From the NCBI RefSeq assembly GCF_041240605.1, contig NZ_CP162487.1, positions 2,859,001 to 2,923,000 of the forward strand: a DNA stretch of 64,000 bases, in the 5' to 3' direction. This DNA comes from Xanthomonas sp. DAR 80977. Its GTDB lineage: Bacteria; Pseudomonadota; Gammaproteobacteria; Xanthomonadales; Xanthomonadaceae. Shown piece after piece: positions 48,347 to 61,521 of the stretch. A model generated the notes under the pieces. It was not told the DNA's origin. It searched no databases and saw only the letters and a program-made list of their open reading frames with translations. Both the position numbers and the translations under genes were made by a program. Position 1 is the first letter of the stretch, and every line of letters begins with the position of its first letter.

Positions 48347-51268
48347 ATGCCGATCCGCTTCCTGTTGTCGCTGCTGCTGTTGTCCGCCAGTGCCGCGCTC
48401 GCCGCGCAGACGCTGCGGCCTGCCTATCCCGAGGTGGTGCGTCGTTTCTCCACCCACGACGGCCTGCCGCAGAACTCGGTGAACGCGATCGTGCAGGACC
48501 GCGACGGCTTCCTGTGGCTGGGCACGTTCGGCGGACTGGCACGCTTCGACGGCAGCGACTTCCGCGTCTACCGCAGCCTGGCGGGCAGCGGCCCGTCCAG
48601 CGACCGCATCCTGCAACTGCTCGAGGACGCGCGCGGCCAGCTGTGGATCGGCAGCGAGGACGCCGGCGTCAGCGTGCTGCGCGACGGCCGCTTCCGGCGC
48701 CTGGACGTGTGCGGCGGCCGCTGCCTGATCCGCCGCTTCGTCGCCGCGGCCGACGGCAGCATGTGGGTGCTGAGCAGCGCCGGCGCGTACCGGGTCGACG
48801 CGCGCACCCTGCGCACCCTCGAGCACCAGCCGCAGGCACTGGAGGTGAGCGCCGCGGTCGGCGGCGACGCACAGCTGTATCTGGGCGGGCAAGGCCTGTG
48901 GCGGCTGCACCAGGGACGCCGCGAGGCGCTGCCGCTGCCGGCCGGGGAAACCCGGGTCGGTTTTCTCTACAGCGAAGGCAACGTCCTGTGGGTGGGCGCC
49001 GGCGCGGCCCTGCACCGCTACGACACGGTGCGCCGGCAGTGGCTGCCGGCGCCGGCGGCGGTGCGCGGGGTGCAGGCGCTGGCCCGCGATGCGCAGCAAC
49101 GCCTGTGGGCGGTCGATGTCGATGGGCACGTGTTCCGCGACGACGACGATGGCGGCGGCCTGCGTCCGCTGGCGACCCCGGCGCTGCCGGCGTCGCACAG
49201 CCTGCTCGCCGACCGCGACGGCAACCTCTGGCTCGGCAGCAACGCGCGCGGCCTGCTGCGCATCGCGCGCTCGCGCATCGGCCTGCTCAACGACCCGCGG
49301 CAGGGCCTGGACCTGCCCGGCCTGCCGGTGGTCGGCGACGGCAGCGGCGGCCTGTGGCTGGGCACCGTGTGCGGCGGCCTGCAGCACTGGGACGCGCCCA
49401 GCGGGCGCCTGCGCCGCTGGTCGCTGCAACGCGTGCTCGGCAACGAATGCGCGTGGTCGCTGCACCGCGACGAGGCGGGCGGACTGTGGATCGGCACCGT
49501 CGACGGCAGCGTCGGCTACCTGCCGCCCGAGGCGCAGGACGACCGTGCGGCCCGCGACAGCGACGCCTACCGCAGCCAGGCGCTGCGGCTGGTCGCGCGA
49601 TGGCCGGACCAGTTGCCGATCCGCGCCCTGTATCGCACCGCCAAGCACAAGCTGCTGGTCGCCGGCGGGCACGGCGTCTATGCCATCGCGGTCGGTGCCG
49701 GCGGCGAGACCGGCGCGCCGCAGCCCATCCCCGGCCTGCCCGGCAGCGTCAGCCTGATCCAGCCGGCGCAGCAAGGCGGGCTGTGGCTGGCCGGCGGCGA
49801 AGGCGTGGTGCGCTGGCGGCGGCAGCAGGTGGTGGAACGCTGGAACACCGCCAACGGCCTGTCCAGCCGGTTCGTGCGCTCGCTGTACGAACAGCCCGAC
49901 GGCACGCTGTGGATCGGCACCTACGGCGGCGGCCTCAACCGCATCGGCAACGGCCGCGTGCAGCGTTTCGATCGCGGCAGCGGCCTGTTCGACGACGTGG
50001 TCTCGTGCATGGTCGCCGACGCGCGCGGCGGGCTGTGGCTGAGCGGCAACCGCGGCATCTCCCTGCTGCCGCCGGAGGAACTGGCCAAGGCCGCCGCCGG
50101 CCGCCAGGAACTGAGCGCGATCGGCTTTTCCGAAAGCGACGGGCTGGAGCCGGCCGAGACCAACGGCGGCGGCCAGCCGGCATGCCTGCGCGACGCCGCC
50201 GGCAAGCTGTGGTTCCCGCTGATTTCCGGCTTCGCCGAGATCGATCCGCTGGCCCTCGGCGGCCGCCGCGCGCAGGCGCCGCCGGTGCGGATCCAGTCGC
50301 TCGACATCGGCGGCCGCAGCGTGCCGCTGACCGCGGGGCTGCGCCTGCCGCCGCACAGCCACGACATCGAAGTGGGTTTCACCGCGATCAACCTGAGCGC
50401 GCCGGAAAAGACCCGCTTCCGCTACCGGCTGACGCGCCCGGGGCAGGATCCGGCGTGGACCGACATCGGCGCGCAGCGCAGCCTGCACTTCCCGCTGCTG
50501 CCCTGGGAGGACAGCACCCTGGAAATCATCGCGCGCAGCGATACCGGCGCCTGGTCGACCACGCCGGCACGGCTGCGCTTGCGGCAGCCGTTGCCGTGGT
50601 ACCTGTCGCCGCTGGGCTGGGGCGTGGCGGCGACGGCGCTGCTGGCGGCGCTGCTGCTCGGCTGGCGCGTCCACGACTACCGGCTGCGCCGCCAGCGCGA
50701 CCTGCTGGCGCAGCTGGTGCGCACCCGCACCCACGAACTGGAGCAGGCCAACCGCCGCCTCGCCGACCAGGCGCAGCGCGACCCGGTCACCGGCATCGCC
50801 AACCACCGCCACTTCGTCGAAAGCCAGCAGCGGCTGTGGGCGCAGATGCAGGCGCAACAGCGGCCGTTGTCGCTGCTGATGATCGACATCGACGAGTTCA
50901 AGCGCTTCAACGACCACTACGGCCACCTCGCCGGCGACGATTGCCTGCGCATGGTGGCGCTGGCGATGGCCGCGCAGCTGCGCGACGACGGCGTGCTGGC
51001 GCGCTACGGCGGCGAGGAATTCGTGGCGCTGCTGCCCGGCTGCGACAGCGAGGCCGCGCACGCGGTCGGCGAACGCCTGCGCCAGGCGGTGCTGGGCTGC
51101 GCGGTGGCGCACGCCCCCGGTGCGCTGCACCCGCTGGTGACGGTCAGCATCGGCTGCGCCAGCAAGTGGCCGAGCGCGAGCCGCTCGAGCACGCGCCTGA
51201 CCGACCTCGCCGACCAGGCCCTGTACCGGGCCAAGCAAAACGGCCGCAACCGGGTCGAGAGCGCCTGA
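48347..51268 (+). CDS. Membrane diguanylate cyclase with periplasmic beta-propeller sensor
   Basis: A 973-residue protein. A signal peptide (about 1-22, cut near SAALAA) precedes a periplasmic two-component-regulator propeller with repeated DGFLWLGT, GQLWIGSE, NLWLGSN and TLWIGTYGGG blades (to about 680). A Y_Y_Y domain (about 690-750), one membrane helix (752-773), a coiled coil and a GGDEF domain with GGEEF near residue 887 follow. It makes c-di-GMP in response to an outside signal, with no histidine kinase in between. I see no RxxD inhibitory site before GGEEF. The start at 48347 is chosen for the signal peptide; a TTG at 48311 is rejected. Confidence 0.9.
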   Translation: MPIRFLLSLLLLSASAALAAQTLRPAYPEVVRRFSTHDGLPQNSVNAIVQDRDGFLWLGTFGGLARFDGSDFRVYRSLAGSGPSSDRILQLLEDARGQLWIGSEDAGVSVLRDGRFRRLDVCGGRCLIRRFVAAADGSMWVLSSAGAYRVDARTLRTLEHQPQALEVSAAVGGDAQLYLGGQGLWRLHQGRREALPLPAGETRVGFLYSEGNVLWVGAGAALHRYDTVRRQWLPAPAAVRGVQALARDAQQRLWAVDVDGHVFRDDDDGGGLRPLATPALPASHSLLADRDGNLWLGSNARGLLRIARSRIGLLNDPRQGLDLPGLPVVGDGSGGLWLGTVCGGLQHWDAPSGRLRRWSLQRVLGNECAWSLHRDEAGGLWIGTVDGSVGYLPPEAQDDRAARDSDAYRSQALRLVARWPDQLPIRALYRTAKHKLLVAGGHGVYAIAVGAGGETGAPQPIPGLPGSVSLIQPAQQGGLWLAGGEGVVRWRRQQVVERWNTANGLSSRFVRSLYEQPDGTLWIGTYGGGLNRIGNGRVQRFDRGSGLFDDVVSCMVADARGGLWLSGNRGISLLPPEELAKAAAGRQELSAIGFSESDGLEPAETNGGGQPACLRDAAGKLWFPLISGFAEIDPLALGGRRAQAPPVRIQSLDIGGRSVPLTAGLRLPPHSHDIEVGFTAINLSAPEKTRFRYRLTRPGQDPAWTDIGAQRSLHFPLLPWEDSTLEIIARSDTGAWSTTPARLRLRQPLPWYLSPLGWGVAATALLAALLLGWRVHDYRLRRQRDLLAQLVRTRTHELEQANRRLADQAQRDPVTGIANHRHFVESQQRLWAQMQAQQRPLSLLMIDIDEFKRFNDHYGHLAGDDCLRMVALAMAAQLRDDGVLARYGGEEFVALLPGCDSEAAHAVGERLRQAVLGCAVAHAPGALHPLVTVSIGCASKWPSASRSSTRLTDLADQALYRAKQNGRNRVESA

Positions 51269-51367
51269 GTGGGCATGTGTTGGCGCAAGCGTGCTGGCCT
51301 CGCCAAGCTCCCGCGGCACGGTTTTTCCAGTCGCCGGGCGTGGCGGGAAAGCCGCCGGCATCGTGCA

Positions 51368-51445
51368 GTCGGGACTGAAGTCCCTCCCACAACTGCCACC
51401 AGATCGCCGTGCCGAGTCCCCTGTGGGAGCGACTTCAGTCGCGAC
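51368..51445. repeat. REP-like inverted pair
   Basis: GTCGGGACTGAAGTCCCTCC (51368-51387) is the near-complement of GGGAGCGACTTCAGTCGCGAC (starting about 51425). It is the same family as the inner palindrome at 3064-3133. Such pairs usually lie between genes. Confidence 0.7.
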
Positions 51446-51642
51446 GAACGAAGCGGCACGCCTTGCGCGCCAGGGTACCTCAGCACCGACGCTGCAGCCC
51501 GCAGCGTGCCAGCGCGCGCCTGCGCAAAGCATCCTGGCCGCCCGAACGCATCAGGCCCCTGCAACGAACCAGACCCACGCGCGATCGTCCAGCGCCCATC
51601 GCGCTCGCGACACCATGCAATCGATGCGCGACGCCGCAAACG

Positions 51643-51666
51643 AAAAAGCCCGGCATCGCCGGGCTT
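51643..51666 (-). terminator. Terminator of acnB
   Basis: Read on the minus strand: stem AGCCCGGC / GCCGGGCT with a 3-base loop, followed by TTTTTCG. Confidence 0.9.
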
Positions 51667-51693
51667 CCTCGTTGCCATGTCCGACCGCCTGGA

Positions 51694-54285
51694 TCAGGCG
51701 GCGACGGTCTCGGCCACGTCCTGGTATTCCTGGATCTGGTCGAAGTTCATGTAGCGGTAGATCTGCTCGCCGCTGGTCTTGATCACGCCCACGTCGGCCA
51801 TGTACTCGTCCTTGGTCGGGATGCGGCCCAGGCGCGAGCAGATCGCCGCCAGTTCCGCCGAGCCCAGGTACACGTTGGTGTTGCGGCCGAGGCGGTTGGG
51901 GAAGTTGCGGGTGGAGGTGGAGAACACCGTGGCGCCCTCGCGCGCCTGCGCCTGGTTGCCCATGCACAGCGAGCAGCCCGGCATTTCCATGCGCGCGCCG
52001 GCCGCGCCGAAGGTGCCGTAGTGGCCTTCCTTGGTCAGCTCGGAAGCGTCCATCTTGGTCGGCGGCGCGACCCACAGGCGGGTCGGGATGTCGCGCTTGC
52101 CTTCCAGCAGCTTGGCCGCAGCGCGGAAGTGGCCGATGTTGGTCATGCACGAGCCGATGAACACCTCGTCGATCGCCGCGCCGGCGACCTCGGACAGCGT
52201 CTTGACGTCGTCCGGATCGTTCGGGCAGGCCACGATCGGCTCGTGGATGTCGGCCAGGTCGATCTCGATCACCGCCGCGTACTCGGCGTCGGCATCGGGC
52301 TCGAGCAGCTGCGGATCGGCCAGCCACTCCTCCATCTTCTTGATCCGGCGGCCCAGGGTGCGCGCATCGGCGTAGCCTTCGGCGATCATCCAGCGCAGCA
52401 GGGTGATGTTGCTGGTCAGGTATTCGATGATCGGCGCCTTGTCCAGGCGCACCGTGCAGCCGGCGGCGGAACGTTCGGCCGAGGCGTCGGACAGTTCGAA
52501 CGCCTGCTCCACCTTCAGGTTCGGCAAGCCTTCGATCTCCAGGATGCGGCCGGAGAAGATGTTCTTCTTGCCCTGCTTGGCCACGGTCAGCAGGCCGTCC
52601 TTGATCGCGTACAGCGGGATCGCGTTGACCAGGTCGCGCAGGGTCACGCCCGGCTGCATCTCGCCCTTGAAGCGCACCAGCACCGATTCGGGCATGTCCA
52701 GCGGCATGACCCCGGTGGCCGCGGCGAACGCGACCAGGCCGGAGCCGGCCGGGAACGAGATGCCGATCGGGAAGCGGGTGTGCGAGTCGCCGCCGGTGCC
52801 GACGGTGTCGGGCAGCAGCATGCGGTTGAGCCAGCTGTGGATCACGCCGTCGCCCGGACGCAGCGATACGCCGCCGCGGGTGGAGATGAACTCCGGCAGG
52901 GTGTGGTGGGTCTTGACGTCGACCGGCTTCGGATACGCGGCGGTGTGGCAGAACGACTGCATCACCAGGTCGGCGGAGAAGCCCAGGCAGGCCAGGTCCT
53001 TCAGCTCGTCGCGGGTCATCGGCCCGGTGGTGTCCTGCGACCCCACCGAGGTCATCTTCGGCTCGCAATAGGTGCCCGGGCGCATGCCCTGGCCTTCCGG
53101 CAGGCCGCAGGCGCGGCCGACCATCTTCTGCGCCAGCGAGAAGCCCTTGCCGGTATCCGGCGGCACCATCGGCAGGCGGAACAGGTCCGACGGCGGCAGT
53201 CCGAGGAACTCGCGCGCCTTGGCGGTCAGGCCGCGGCCGACGATCAGCGGGATGCGGCCGCCGGCGCGCACTTCGTCGAACAGCACGTCCGACTTCATCG
53301 CGAACTCGGCGATCACCTGCCCGTCCTTCAGCGCCTTGCCGTCGTACGGACGCAGCTCGACCACGTCGCCGTGCTCCATCTGCGACACGTCCAGCTCGAT
53401 CGGCAGCGCGCCGGCGTCCTCCATGGTGTTGTAGAAGATCGGCGCGATCTTCGAGCCCAGGCACACGCCGCCGAAGCGCTTGTTCGGAATGAACGGAATG
53501 TCCTCGCCGGTCCACCACAGCACCGAGTTGGTCGCCGACTTGCGCGAGGAACCGGTGCCGACCACGTCGCCGACGTAGGCGACCAGGTGGCCCTTGGCCT
53601 TGAGGTCGGCGATCGCCTGGATGGGGCCGCGCTTGCCGTCTTCTTCCGGCACGAACGCGGCGCCGTCGCGCTTGTTCTTCAGCATCGCCAGCGCGTGCAT
53701 CGGGATGTCCGGGCGCGTGGTCGCGTCCGGCGCCGGCGACAGGTCGTCGGTATTGGTCTCGCCCGGCACCTTGAACACGGTGATGGTCAGGCTCTGCGGC
53801 ACTTCCGGCTTGCTGGTGAACCATTCGGCCTGCGCCCAGCTCTGCAGCACCGCCTTGGCGTGCGCGTTGCCGGCCTCGGCCTTTTCCTGCACGTCGTGGA
53901 ACGCATCGAAGATCAGCAGCGTGTGCTTCAGGCCTTCGGCGGCGACCGCGCCGAGCTCGGCGTTGTCCAGCAGCTCGATCAGCGGATGGATGTTGTAGCC
54001 GCCGAGCATGGTGCCGAGCAGTTCGGTGGCGTGGGTGGGCGAGATCAGCGGGGTCCGCTCGGTGCCGAAGGCGAGCGCGGCCAGGTACGAGGCCTTGACC
54101 TTGGCCGCGTCGTCGACGCCGGCCGGCACGCGCTGGCTCAGCAGTTCGACCAGGAACTGTTCCTCGCCGGCGGGCGGGTGCTTCAGCAGCTCGACGACCT
54201 CGGCGGTCTGCTGCGCGCTCAGCGGCAGCGGCGGGATACCGAGCGCGGCGCGCTCTGCAACGTGGTGGCGGTAGGCTTCCAACAT
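51694..54285 (-). CDS. acnB: Aconitate hydratase B
   Basis: An 863-residue aconitase of the AcnB type, in which the HEAT-like N-terminal domain (1-160) and the swivel domain precede the Fe-S core. The cluster cysteines are in SCMTNIGH and CSLCMGN. It converts citrate to isocitrate in the TCA cycle. AcnB apo-protein can bind mRNA in E. coli; this is not shown here. It ends at a strong terminator. The toxin-antitoxin pair upstream is on the same strand, 52 bases away. Confidence 0.97.
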   Translation of the reverse strand: MLEAYRHHVAERAALGIPPLPLSAQQTAEVVELLKHPPAGEEQFLVELLSQRVPAGVDDAAKVKASYLAALAFGTERTPLISPTHATELLGTMLGGYNIHPLIELLDNAELGAVAAEGLKHTLLIFDAFHDVQEKAEAGNAHAKAVLQSWAQAEWFTSKPEVPQSLTITVFKVPGETNTDDLSPAPDATTRPDIPMHALAMLKNKRDGAAFVPEEDGKRGPIQAIADLKAKGHLVAYVGDVVGTGSSRKSATNSVLWWTGEDIPFIPNKRFGGVCLGSKIAPIFYNTMEDAGALPIELDVSQMEHGDVVELRPYDGKALKDGQVIAEFAMKSDVLFDEVRAGGRIPLIVGRGLTAKAREFLGLPPSDLFRLPMVPPDTGKGFSLAQKMVGRACGLPEGQGMRPGTYCEPKMTSVGSQDTTGPMTRDELKDLACLGFSADLVMQSFCHTAAYPKPVDVKTHHTLPEFISTRGGVSLRPGDGVIHSWLNRMLLPDTVGTGGDSHTRFPIGISFPAGSGLVAFAAATGVMPLDMPESVLVRFKGEMQPGVTLRDLVNAIPLYAIKDGLLTVAKQGKKNIFSGRILEIEGLPNLKVEQAFELSDASAERSAAGCTVRLDKAPIIEYLTSNITLLRWMIAEGYADARTLGRRIKKMEEWLADPQLLEPDADAEYAAVIEIDLADIHEPIVACPNDPDDVKTLSEVAGAAIDEVFIGSCMTNIGHFRAAAKLLEGKRDIPTRLWVAPPTKMDASELTKEGHYGTFGAAGARMEMPGCSLCMGNQAQAREGATVFSTSTRNFPNRLGRNTNVYLGSAELAAICSRLGRIPTKDEYMADVGVIKTSGEQIYRYMNFDQIQEYQDVAETVAA

Positions 54286-54337
54286 GCGGGTTCTCCGGGA
54301 ATTTCGGTAGGGATGAGCGGTAAACGGATGAGCGGGG

Positions 54338-54742
54338 TCAGGCCGGCTTGGGCACGATGATCTTCAGGCCCTTGAAGTAGTCGCGGAAAAAGCCGTCGTC
54401 GCGGGTGATCAGGCCATCGCATTGCAGCAGCGCATGCGCGCCGATCAGGAAATCGGCCACCACCCGCTCGCGCCGGCCGCCGCGGGCGCGGAAGCGGCGC
54501 TGCATCTCGCCGGCGCGCAAGGCCGACTTGGCCTCCAGCGCATTGAAGCGGATGCTCATGTCCTCCAGCACCGACAGCGCCTCGGCGCCGTCGCGCAGCG
54601 CGCTGCAGACCTCGGCCAGGACGATGTCGCACACCACCACCGGGCCGGTGCTCAGGCACTGGCGCAGGCAGGCTTCGGTGGCGTCGGCCTGCGGGCCGTC
54701 GGCCAGCAGGTCCACCAGCACCGAGGAGTCGATCGCGATCAT
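54338..54742 (-). CDS. PIN-domain toxin (VapC-like ribonuclease)
   Basis: A 134-residue PIN domain. Conserved acids: D5 ([13 protein letters not shown]), Glu in [11 protein letters not shown], Asp in [13 protein letters not shown] and Asp in [10 protein letters not shown]. These form the metal-binding nuclease site. Its ATG overlaps the antitoxin stop (ATGA), the usual toxin-antitoxin coupling. It probably cleaves RNA when free of antitoxin; the target is unknown. Confidence 0.9.
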   Translation of the reverse strand: MIAIDSSVLVDLLADGPQADATEACLRQCLSTGPVVVCDIVLAEVCSALRDGAEALSVLEDMSIRFNALEAKSALRAGEMQRRFRARGGRRERVVADFLIGAHALLQCDGLITRDDGFFRDYFKGLKIIVPKPA

Positions 54743-54996
54743 GCCTTGGCGTCGGGTTCGAACGGATCGCCGGGCGCGCGGCCGCGGATCGCACGCATCG
54801 CCTCGTCGGTACTGGCGAAACCGTCGAGCTTGAAGCGGCCGCGCGCGCGCGAGATCGCATCGTCCACGCTCTTGCGCAGGATGATGCGGCCGCCGTCCAG
54901 TTCCACCTTCAAAATAGTGCCCTTGCTCAGCCCCAGCGCGTCGCGCACGGCCTTGGGCAAGGTGATCTGACCGCGCTCGGCGACGGTGGCTTCCAT
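54739..54996 (-). CDS. AbrB/MazE-type antitoxin
   Basis: An 85-residue protein. The N-terminal SpoVT/AbrB swapped-hairpin DNA-binding domain (ATVAERGQITLPKAVRDALG, GTILKVELDGGRIILRK) is followed by an acidic tail that would neutralise the toxin. The ATG at 54996 is preferred over one at 55020 because the AbrB motif starts 3 residues in. The CATAC repeats upstream are a likely operator for self-repression. Confidence 0.88.
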   Translation of the reverse strand: MEATVAERGQITLPKAVRDALGLSKGTILKVELDGGRIILRKSVDDAISRARGRFKLDGFASTDEAMRAIRGRAPGDPFEPDAKA

Positions 54997-55012
54997 GGAC
55001 GGGCTCCGCAAG

Positions 55013-55061
55013 GTATGCACGAATTTTACATACTTCAGGCGTCATACTCAAGCCTGCATAC
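55013..55061 (-). promoter_or_regulatory. Candidate operator of the toxin-antitoxin pair: CATAC repeats
   Basis: CATAC occurs at 55029, 55043 and 55057, an exact 14-base period, and its complement GTATG at 55013. The spacing puts repeats on one face about every 1.3 turns. Location between the antitoxin start and acnA makes an AbrB-type operator likely. Confidence 0.55.
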
Positions 55062-55144
55062 AGTGCCGGTAACACCATCCGTACACACTGAATCGGTCAG
55101 AATGACCGCAGTCCCTACAGCCGCGACGCCATAGGAGTTCCGTG

Positions 55145-57913
<2,769 letters not shown>

Positions 57914-58106
57914 GGCCGGTCACGGCGCACGGCGTCCTGCGCGGGCGCCGTGCGCCCGCATGCAGGTGCACACGGCGCGCGCGCCGCTTGCGCATCGGCA
58001 CGACATTTCGAAGTGCGGGTCCCTACCCGCCAGACCGATCGCATCGAGGCACCCCGTTCACCGGACGGGGCGATTGCCGTTCGACACGCACGCAGCACTT
58101 GCGACG

Positions 58107-58541
58107 CTACGGCGCCGCACTCCATTGCGCATGCCGCAGCCGCCAGCGGCCGTCCTGCTCGCGCCAGCCGGTGACCACTTCGTAGCGCTGCATCCGCTCC
58201 GGCAGCAAACGCGCGTCGCCGCCGCTGACCACCGCGTCGAAACGCACCGTGGCGTCGTCGCCCTGCAGCGCGATCGACAGCGGCCCGGTGTTCACCCCGA
58301 TCCGCGCATTGGCCAGGAATTGCGCGCGCAACAGGTTGTGCAGCGCAGCACGATCCATCCCCGCCTCGCCCGCGAAATCGTCGGCCACGCCGGCCATCGC
58401 ATCGCGCAGGCGGTGTTCCTCCACCGCCTCCTGCAATGCGGCCATGTCCTTGCGCAGCCGCTGTTCCGCCGAATCGCGCTGGCAGCCGGGCAAGGCCAGC
58501 AGCAGCGCGCATCCCCAACCCCACGCCAACGGCTGTCGCAT
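58107..58541 (-). CDS. Small lipoprotein, unknown function
   Basis: A 144-residue protein with a lipoprotein signal peptide and lipobox LALPGC (Cys near residue 20). Next come a charged helix ([20 protein letters not shown]) and an alpha+beta C-terminus ([22 protein letters not shown]) reminiscent of NTF2-like folds. GAGGA lies upstream of the ATG at 58541; an in-frame upstream reading is rejected. It is divergent from rpfB with a 109-base shared upstream region. It is not part of the known rpf pathway as far as I can tell. Confidence 0.75.
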   Translation of the reverse strand: MRQPLAWGWGCALLLALPGCQRDSAEQRLRKDMAALQEAVEEHRLRDAMAGVADDFAGEAGMDRAALHNLLRAQFLANARIGVNTGPLSIALQGDDATVRFDAVVSGGDARLLPERMQRYEVVTGWREQDGRWRLRHAQWSAAP

Positions 58542-58650
58542 CGGGATTCCTCCTCGGCTTCGCCTTTTCCATGCGGAACGGTATCCTGCCACTCGCCACG
58601 CCGCAGCGTTGCGTCGGCGTGCGGCAGCATTCCACACGAGGGGGGAGTAC

Positions 58651-60336
58651 ATGAGTCAGGAACGTCCGTGGTTGCAGAGTTATCCGGCCAGCATTCCCGC
58701 CGAGATCGACGTCAACGAGTACCGATCCGTCGCCGCCGTGTTCGAAACCTCCGTCGCCAAGTTCGGCGACCGCCCGGCCTACTGCAACTTCGGCAAGACC
58801 CTGACCTACCGCGAGGCCGGCGAACTGGCGCGGCACTTCGCCGCCTACCTGCTGGGCGAGCTGCAGCTCAAGAAGGGCGACCGCGTCGCGCTGATGATGC
58901 CCAACTGCCTGCAGTACCCGATCGCCACCTTCGGCGTGCTGCTGGCCGGCATGACCGTGGTCAACGTCAATCCGCTGTACACGCCGCGCGAACTGCGCCA
59001 CCAGCTGATCGACTCCGGCGCCAGCGCGATCGTGGTGATCGACAACTTCGGCAAGACCGTGCAGGAGGTGCTGGCCGACACCCCGCTCAAGCAGGTCATC
59101 ACCACCGGCCTGGGCGACATGCTCGGCTTCCCCAAGGGCGCGCTGGTCAACTTCGTGCTGAAGTACGTCAAGAAGCTGGTCCCCGACTACGACATCCCCA
59201 ACGCGGTCCGCTTCCGCGACACGCTGACCCTGGGCCGGCTGCACACGCTGCCGCAATTGGACATCGAGCCGGACGACATCGCCTTCCTGCAGTACACCGG
59301 CGGCACCACCGGGGTGGCCAAGGGCGCGATGCTGACCCACCGCAACCTGGTCGCCAACATGCTGCAGGCCGGCGCCTGGATCGCGGCGACCGGCAAGCTG
59401 GAGGAAGGCAAGGAAGTCATCATCACCGCGCTGCCGCTGTACCACATCTTCGCGCTGACCGCGAACGGCCTGGTGTTCATGAAGCTCGGCAGCCTCAACC
59501 ACCTGATCAGCAATCCGCGCGACATGCCCGGCTTCGTCAAGGAGTTGAAGAAGACCCGTTTCACCGCCTTCACCGGGGTCAACACGCTGTTCAACGGCCT
59601 GCTCAACACGCCCGGCTTCGATCAGGTGGATTTCTCGGCGCTGAAGTTCACCCTGGGCGGCGGCATGGCGGTGCAGCGCGCCGTGGCCGAGCGCTGGAAG
59701 CAGGTGACCGGAGTGACCCTGGTCGAGGCCTACGGCCTGACCGAGACCTCGCCCGCCGCCTGCATCAACCCGCTGACGCTGAAGGAATACAACGGCGCCA
59801 TCGGCCTGCCGATCCCGTCCACCGACGCCTGCGTGAAGAGCGACGACGGCCAGACCATGGCGCCCGGCGAGGTCGGCGAGCTGTGCATCAAGGGCCCGCA
59901 GGTGATGAAGGGCTACTGGCGGCGCCCGGAGGAAACCGCCGGCGCGATCGATGCCGACGGCTGGCTGCATACCGGCGACATGGCGCGGATGGATCCGCAG
60001 GGCTTCTTCTACATCGTCGACCGCAAGAAGGACATGATCCTGGTGTCGGGCTTCAACGTGTACCCGAACGAGGTCGAGGACGTGATCGCGATGATGCCCG
60101 GCGTGCTGGAAGTGGCCGCGGTCGGGGTGCCGGACGAGAAATCCGGCGAGGTGGTCAAGGTTGTCATCGTCAAGAAGGACCCCAACCTCACCGCCGAGGA
60201 CGTCAAGGCCCACGCCCGCGCCAACCTGACCGGGTACAAGCACCCGCGCATCGTCGAGTTCCGCAAGGAACTGCCCAAGACCAATGTCGGCAAGATCCTG
60301 CGGCGGGAATTGCGCGACAGCTCGCCGAACGCGTAG
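58651..60336 (+). CDS. rpfB: Long-chain acyl-CoA ligase RpfB
   Basis: A 561-residue AMP-forming ligase of the FadD family. Motifs: the phosphate loop [29 protein letters not shown], and the C-terminal Lys in [11 protein letters not shown]. RpfB acts in fatty-acid activation and in DSF signal turnover in Xanthomonas. GGGGGAG precedes the ATG. rpfF follows on the same strand after 262 bases. Confidence 0.95.
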   Translation: MSQERPWLQSYPASIPAEIDVNEYRSVAAVFETSVAKFGDRPAYCNFGKTLTYREAGELARHFAAYLLGELQLKKGDRVALMMPNCLQYPIATFGVLLAGMTVVNVNPLYTPRELRHQLIDSGASAIVVIDNFGKTVQEVLADTPLKQVITTGLGDMLGFPKGALVNFVLKYVKKLVPDYDIPNAVRFRDTLTLGRLHTLPQLDIEPDDIAFLQYTGGTTGVAKGAMLTHRNLVANMLQAGAWIAATGKLEEGKEVIITALPLYHIFALTANGLVFMKLGSLNHLISNPRDMPGFVKELKKTRFTAFTGVNTLFNGLLNTPGFDQVDFSALKFTLGGGMAVQRAVAERWKQVTGVTLVEAYGLTETSPAACINPLTLKEYNGAIGLPIPSTDACVKSDDGQTMAPGEVGELCIKGPQVMKGYWRRPEETAGAIDADGWLHTGDMARMDPQGFFYIVDRKKDMILVSGFNVYPNEVEDVIAMMPGVLEVAAVGVPDEKSGEVVKVVIVKKDPNLTAEDVKAHARANLTGYKHPRIVEFRKELPKTNVGKILRRELRDSSPNA

Positions 60337-60598
60337 CCGTTTCGTCCGCATGGGCCGCCGCCCATGCCTTGAGGACCCAAGCCCCGTCCCGCGGGGCGGA
60401 TCGGGATCGGCGGCACCCTTGCCGCCGCATGACATCCAGGCTCACAGCAGCCCCGCGAAAGCCCCGCAGGCGTGCCTCTCGCGCCTTTCTCGCGGCCGGC
60501 CATTCCTCCGTTTGCGTAGGTGTAGCATCGGCTCGCGCGCCGCTCAGCTTGCAGTAGCGCACGTCGTTTCGCCGCCAACCAAACACCGAGGAAATCCC

Positions 60599-61474
60599 AT
60601 GAACGTTGAGAAACGCTTCTTCAACTCCAGCTACGCCACTATCCGTGTTGAATCGAGCGCCGATGGCAACGCGCATTGGATGTTCATGCACAACGATACG
60701 TCCGACGGCTCGCGCCCGTGCTTCCGCGACGACTTGCTCGACGATATGTGGAGCTTCACCAATGCCATCACCGCGGGCGGAGCCGGCGCACTGGAGCGCA
60801 GGCAGCTGCGCCACTTCGTCCTGGCCTCCGATGCAAGCGTCTTCAACCTGGGCGGCGACCTGGAGCTGTTTACCCGGCTTATCCGCCTGCGCGACAGGAG
60901 CGCCCTGCTGGCCTATGCCACACGCTGCGTCGAGGGCGTCCACACCCTGCATACCGGGCTGGGCGGCGACGTGCGCACGATCGCGCTGCTGCAGGGCGAT
61001 GCCCTTGGGGGCGGCCTGGAGATGGCATTGGCCTGCCACACCATCGTTGCGGAGGAAGGCGTTGGCATGGGCCTGCCGGAAGTCATGTTCGGCTTGTTCC
61101 CGGGAATGGGCGCGTACTCGTTCCTGTGCCAGCGCGTGCCTCCGCAACTGGCGGAGAAAATCATCCTGGAAGGAACGGTCTACAGCAGCGAACAGATGCA
61201 CGCGCTCGGGCTGGTCGACATCCTGGTGCCCAAGGGCCAGGGAAAGGCCGCGGTCGAAGAGCTGATCCACAACCAGCAACGCAACAAGCTCTCCTATCTG
61301 GCGATGAATGCCGCGCGCAGGATTTCGCGACAGGTTCCACTGCAGGAGCTGATGGCGATCACCGAGGTCTGGGTGGATACGGCGCTTGCGCTCGACGACA
61401 AATCGCTGCGCATGATGGATCGCCTGGTGCGGGCGCAAACACGGCGTGCGCAGGGAGTTGCCGCCTCTGCATAG
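60599..61474 (+). CDS. rpfF: DSF synthase RpfF
   Basis: A 291-residue crotonase-fold enzyme that makes the diffusible signal factor cis-11-methyl-2-dodecenoic acid and related fatty acids. The two catalytic glutamates are at the expected positions, E141 (LGGGLEMALA) and E161 (GLPEVMFGL). The ATG at 60599 gives the family length and has GAGGAA upstream; an in-frame extension is rejected. rpfC lies convergent, with 47 bases between the stops. Confidence 0.97.
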   Translation: MNVEKRFFNSSYATIRVESSADGNAHWMFMHNDTSDGSRPCFRDDLLDDMWSFTNAITAGGAGALERRQLRHFVLASDASVFNLGGDLELFTRLIRLRDRSALLAYATRCVEGVHTLHTGLGGDVRTIALLQGDALGGGLEMALACHTIVAEEGVGMGLPEVMFGLFPGMGAYSFLCQRVPPQLAEKIILEGTVYSSEQMHALGLVDILVPKGQGKAAVEELIHNQQRNKLSYLAMNAARRISRQVPLQELMAITEVWVDTALALDDKSLRMMDRLVRAQTRRAQGVAASA

Positions 61475-61521
61475 AGCCATGGACCGGAGGGGGCCGGCCC
61501 GGCGTAGCGCCGGGCTTTCCC

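Larger units (their letters stand above)
51269..51693 (+). other. Intergenic region between the cyclase gene and acnB
   Basis: A 425-base gap between convergent genes. It holds a REP-like inverted pair (51368-51445) and the acnB terminator. Short frames through it have no support as genes. Confidence 0.65.

Noticed and set aside
44561..51532. Very long open frame on the minus strand (over 2300 codons) and many similar ones opposite real genes
   Set aside because: High GC content removes stops from antisense frames. The translations are low-complexity Ala/Gly/Arg/His and carry no domains, while the plus-strand genes have clear family motifs.
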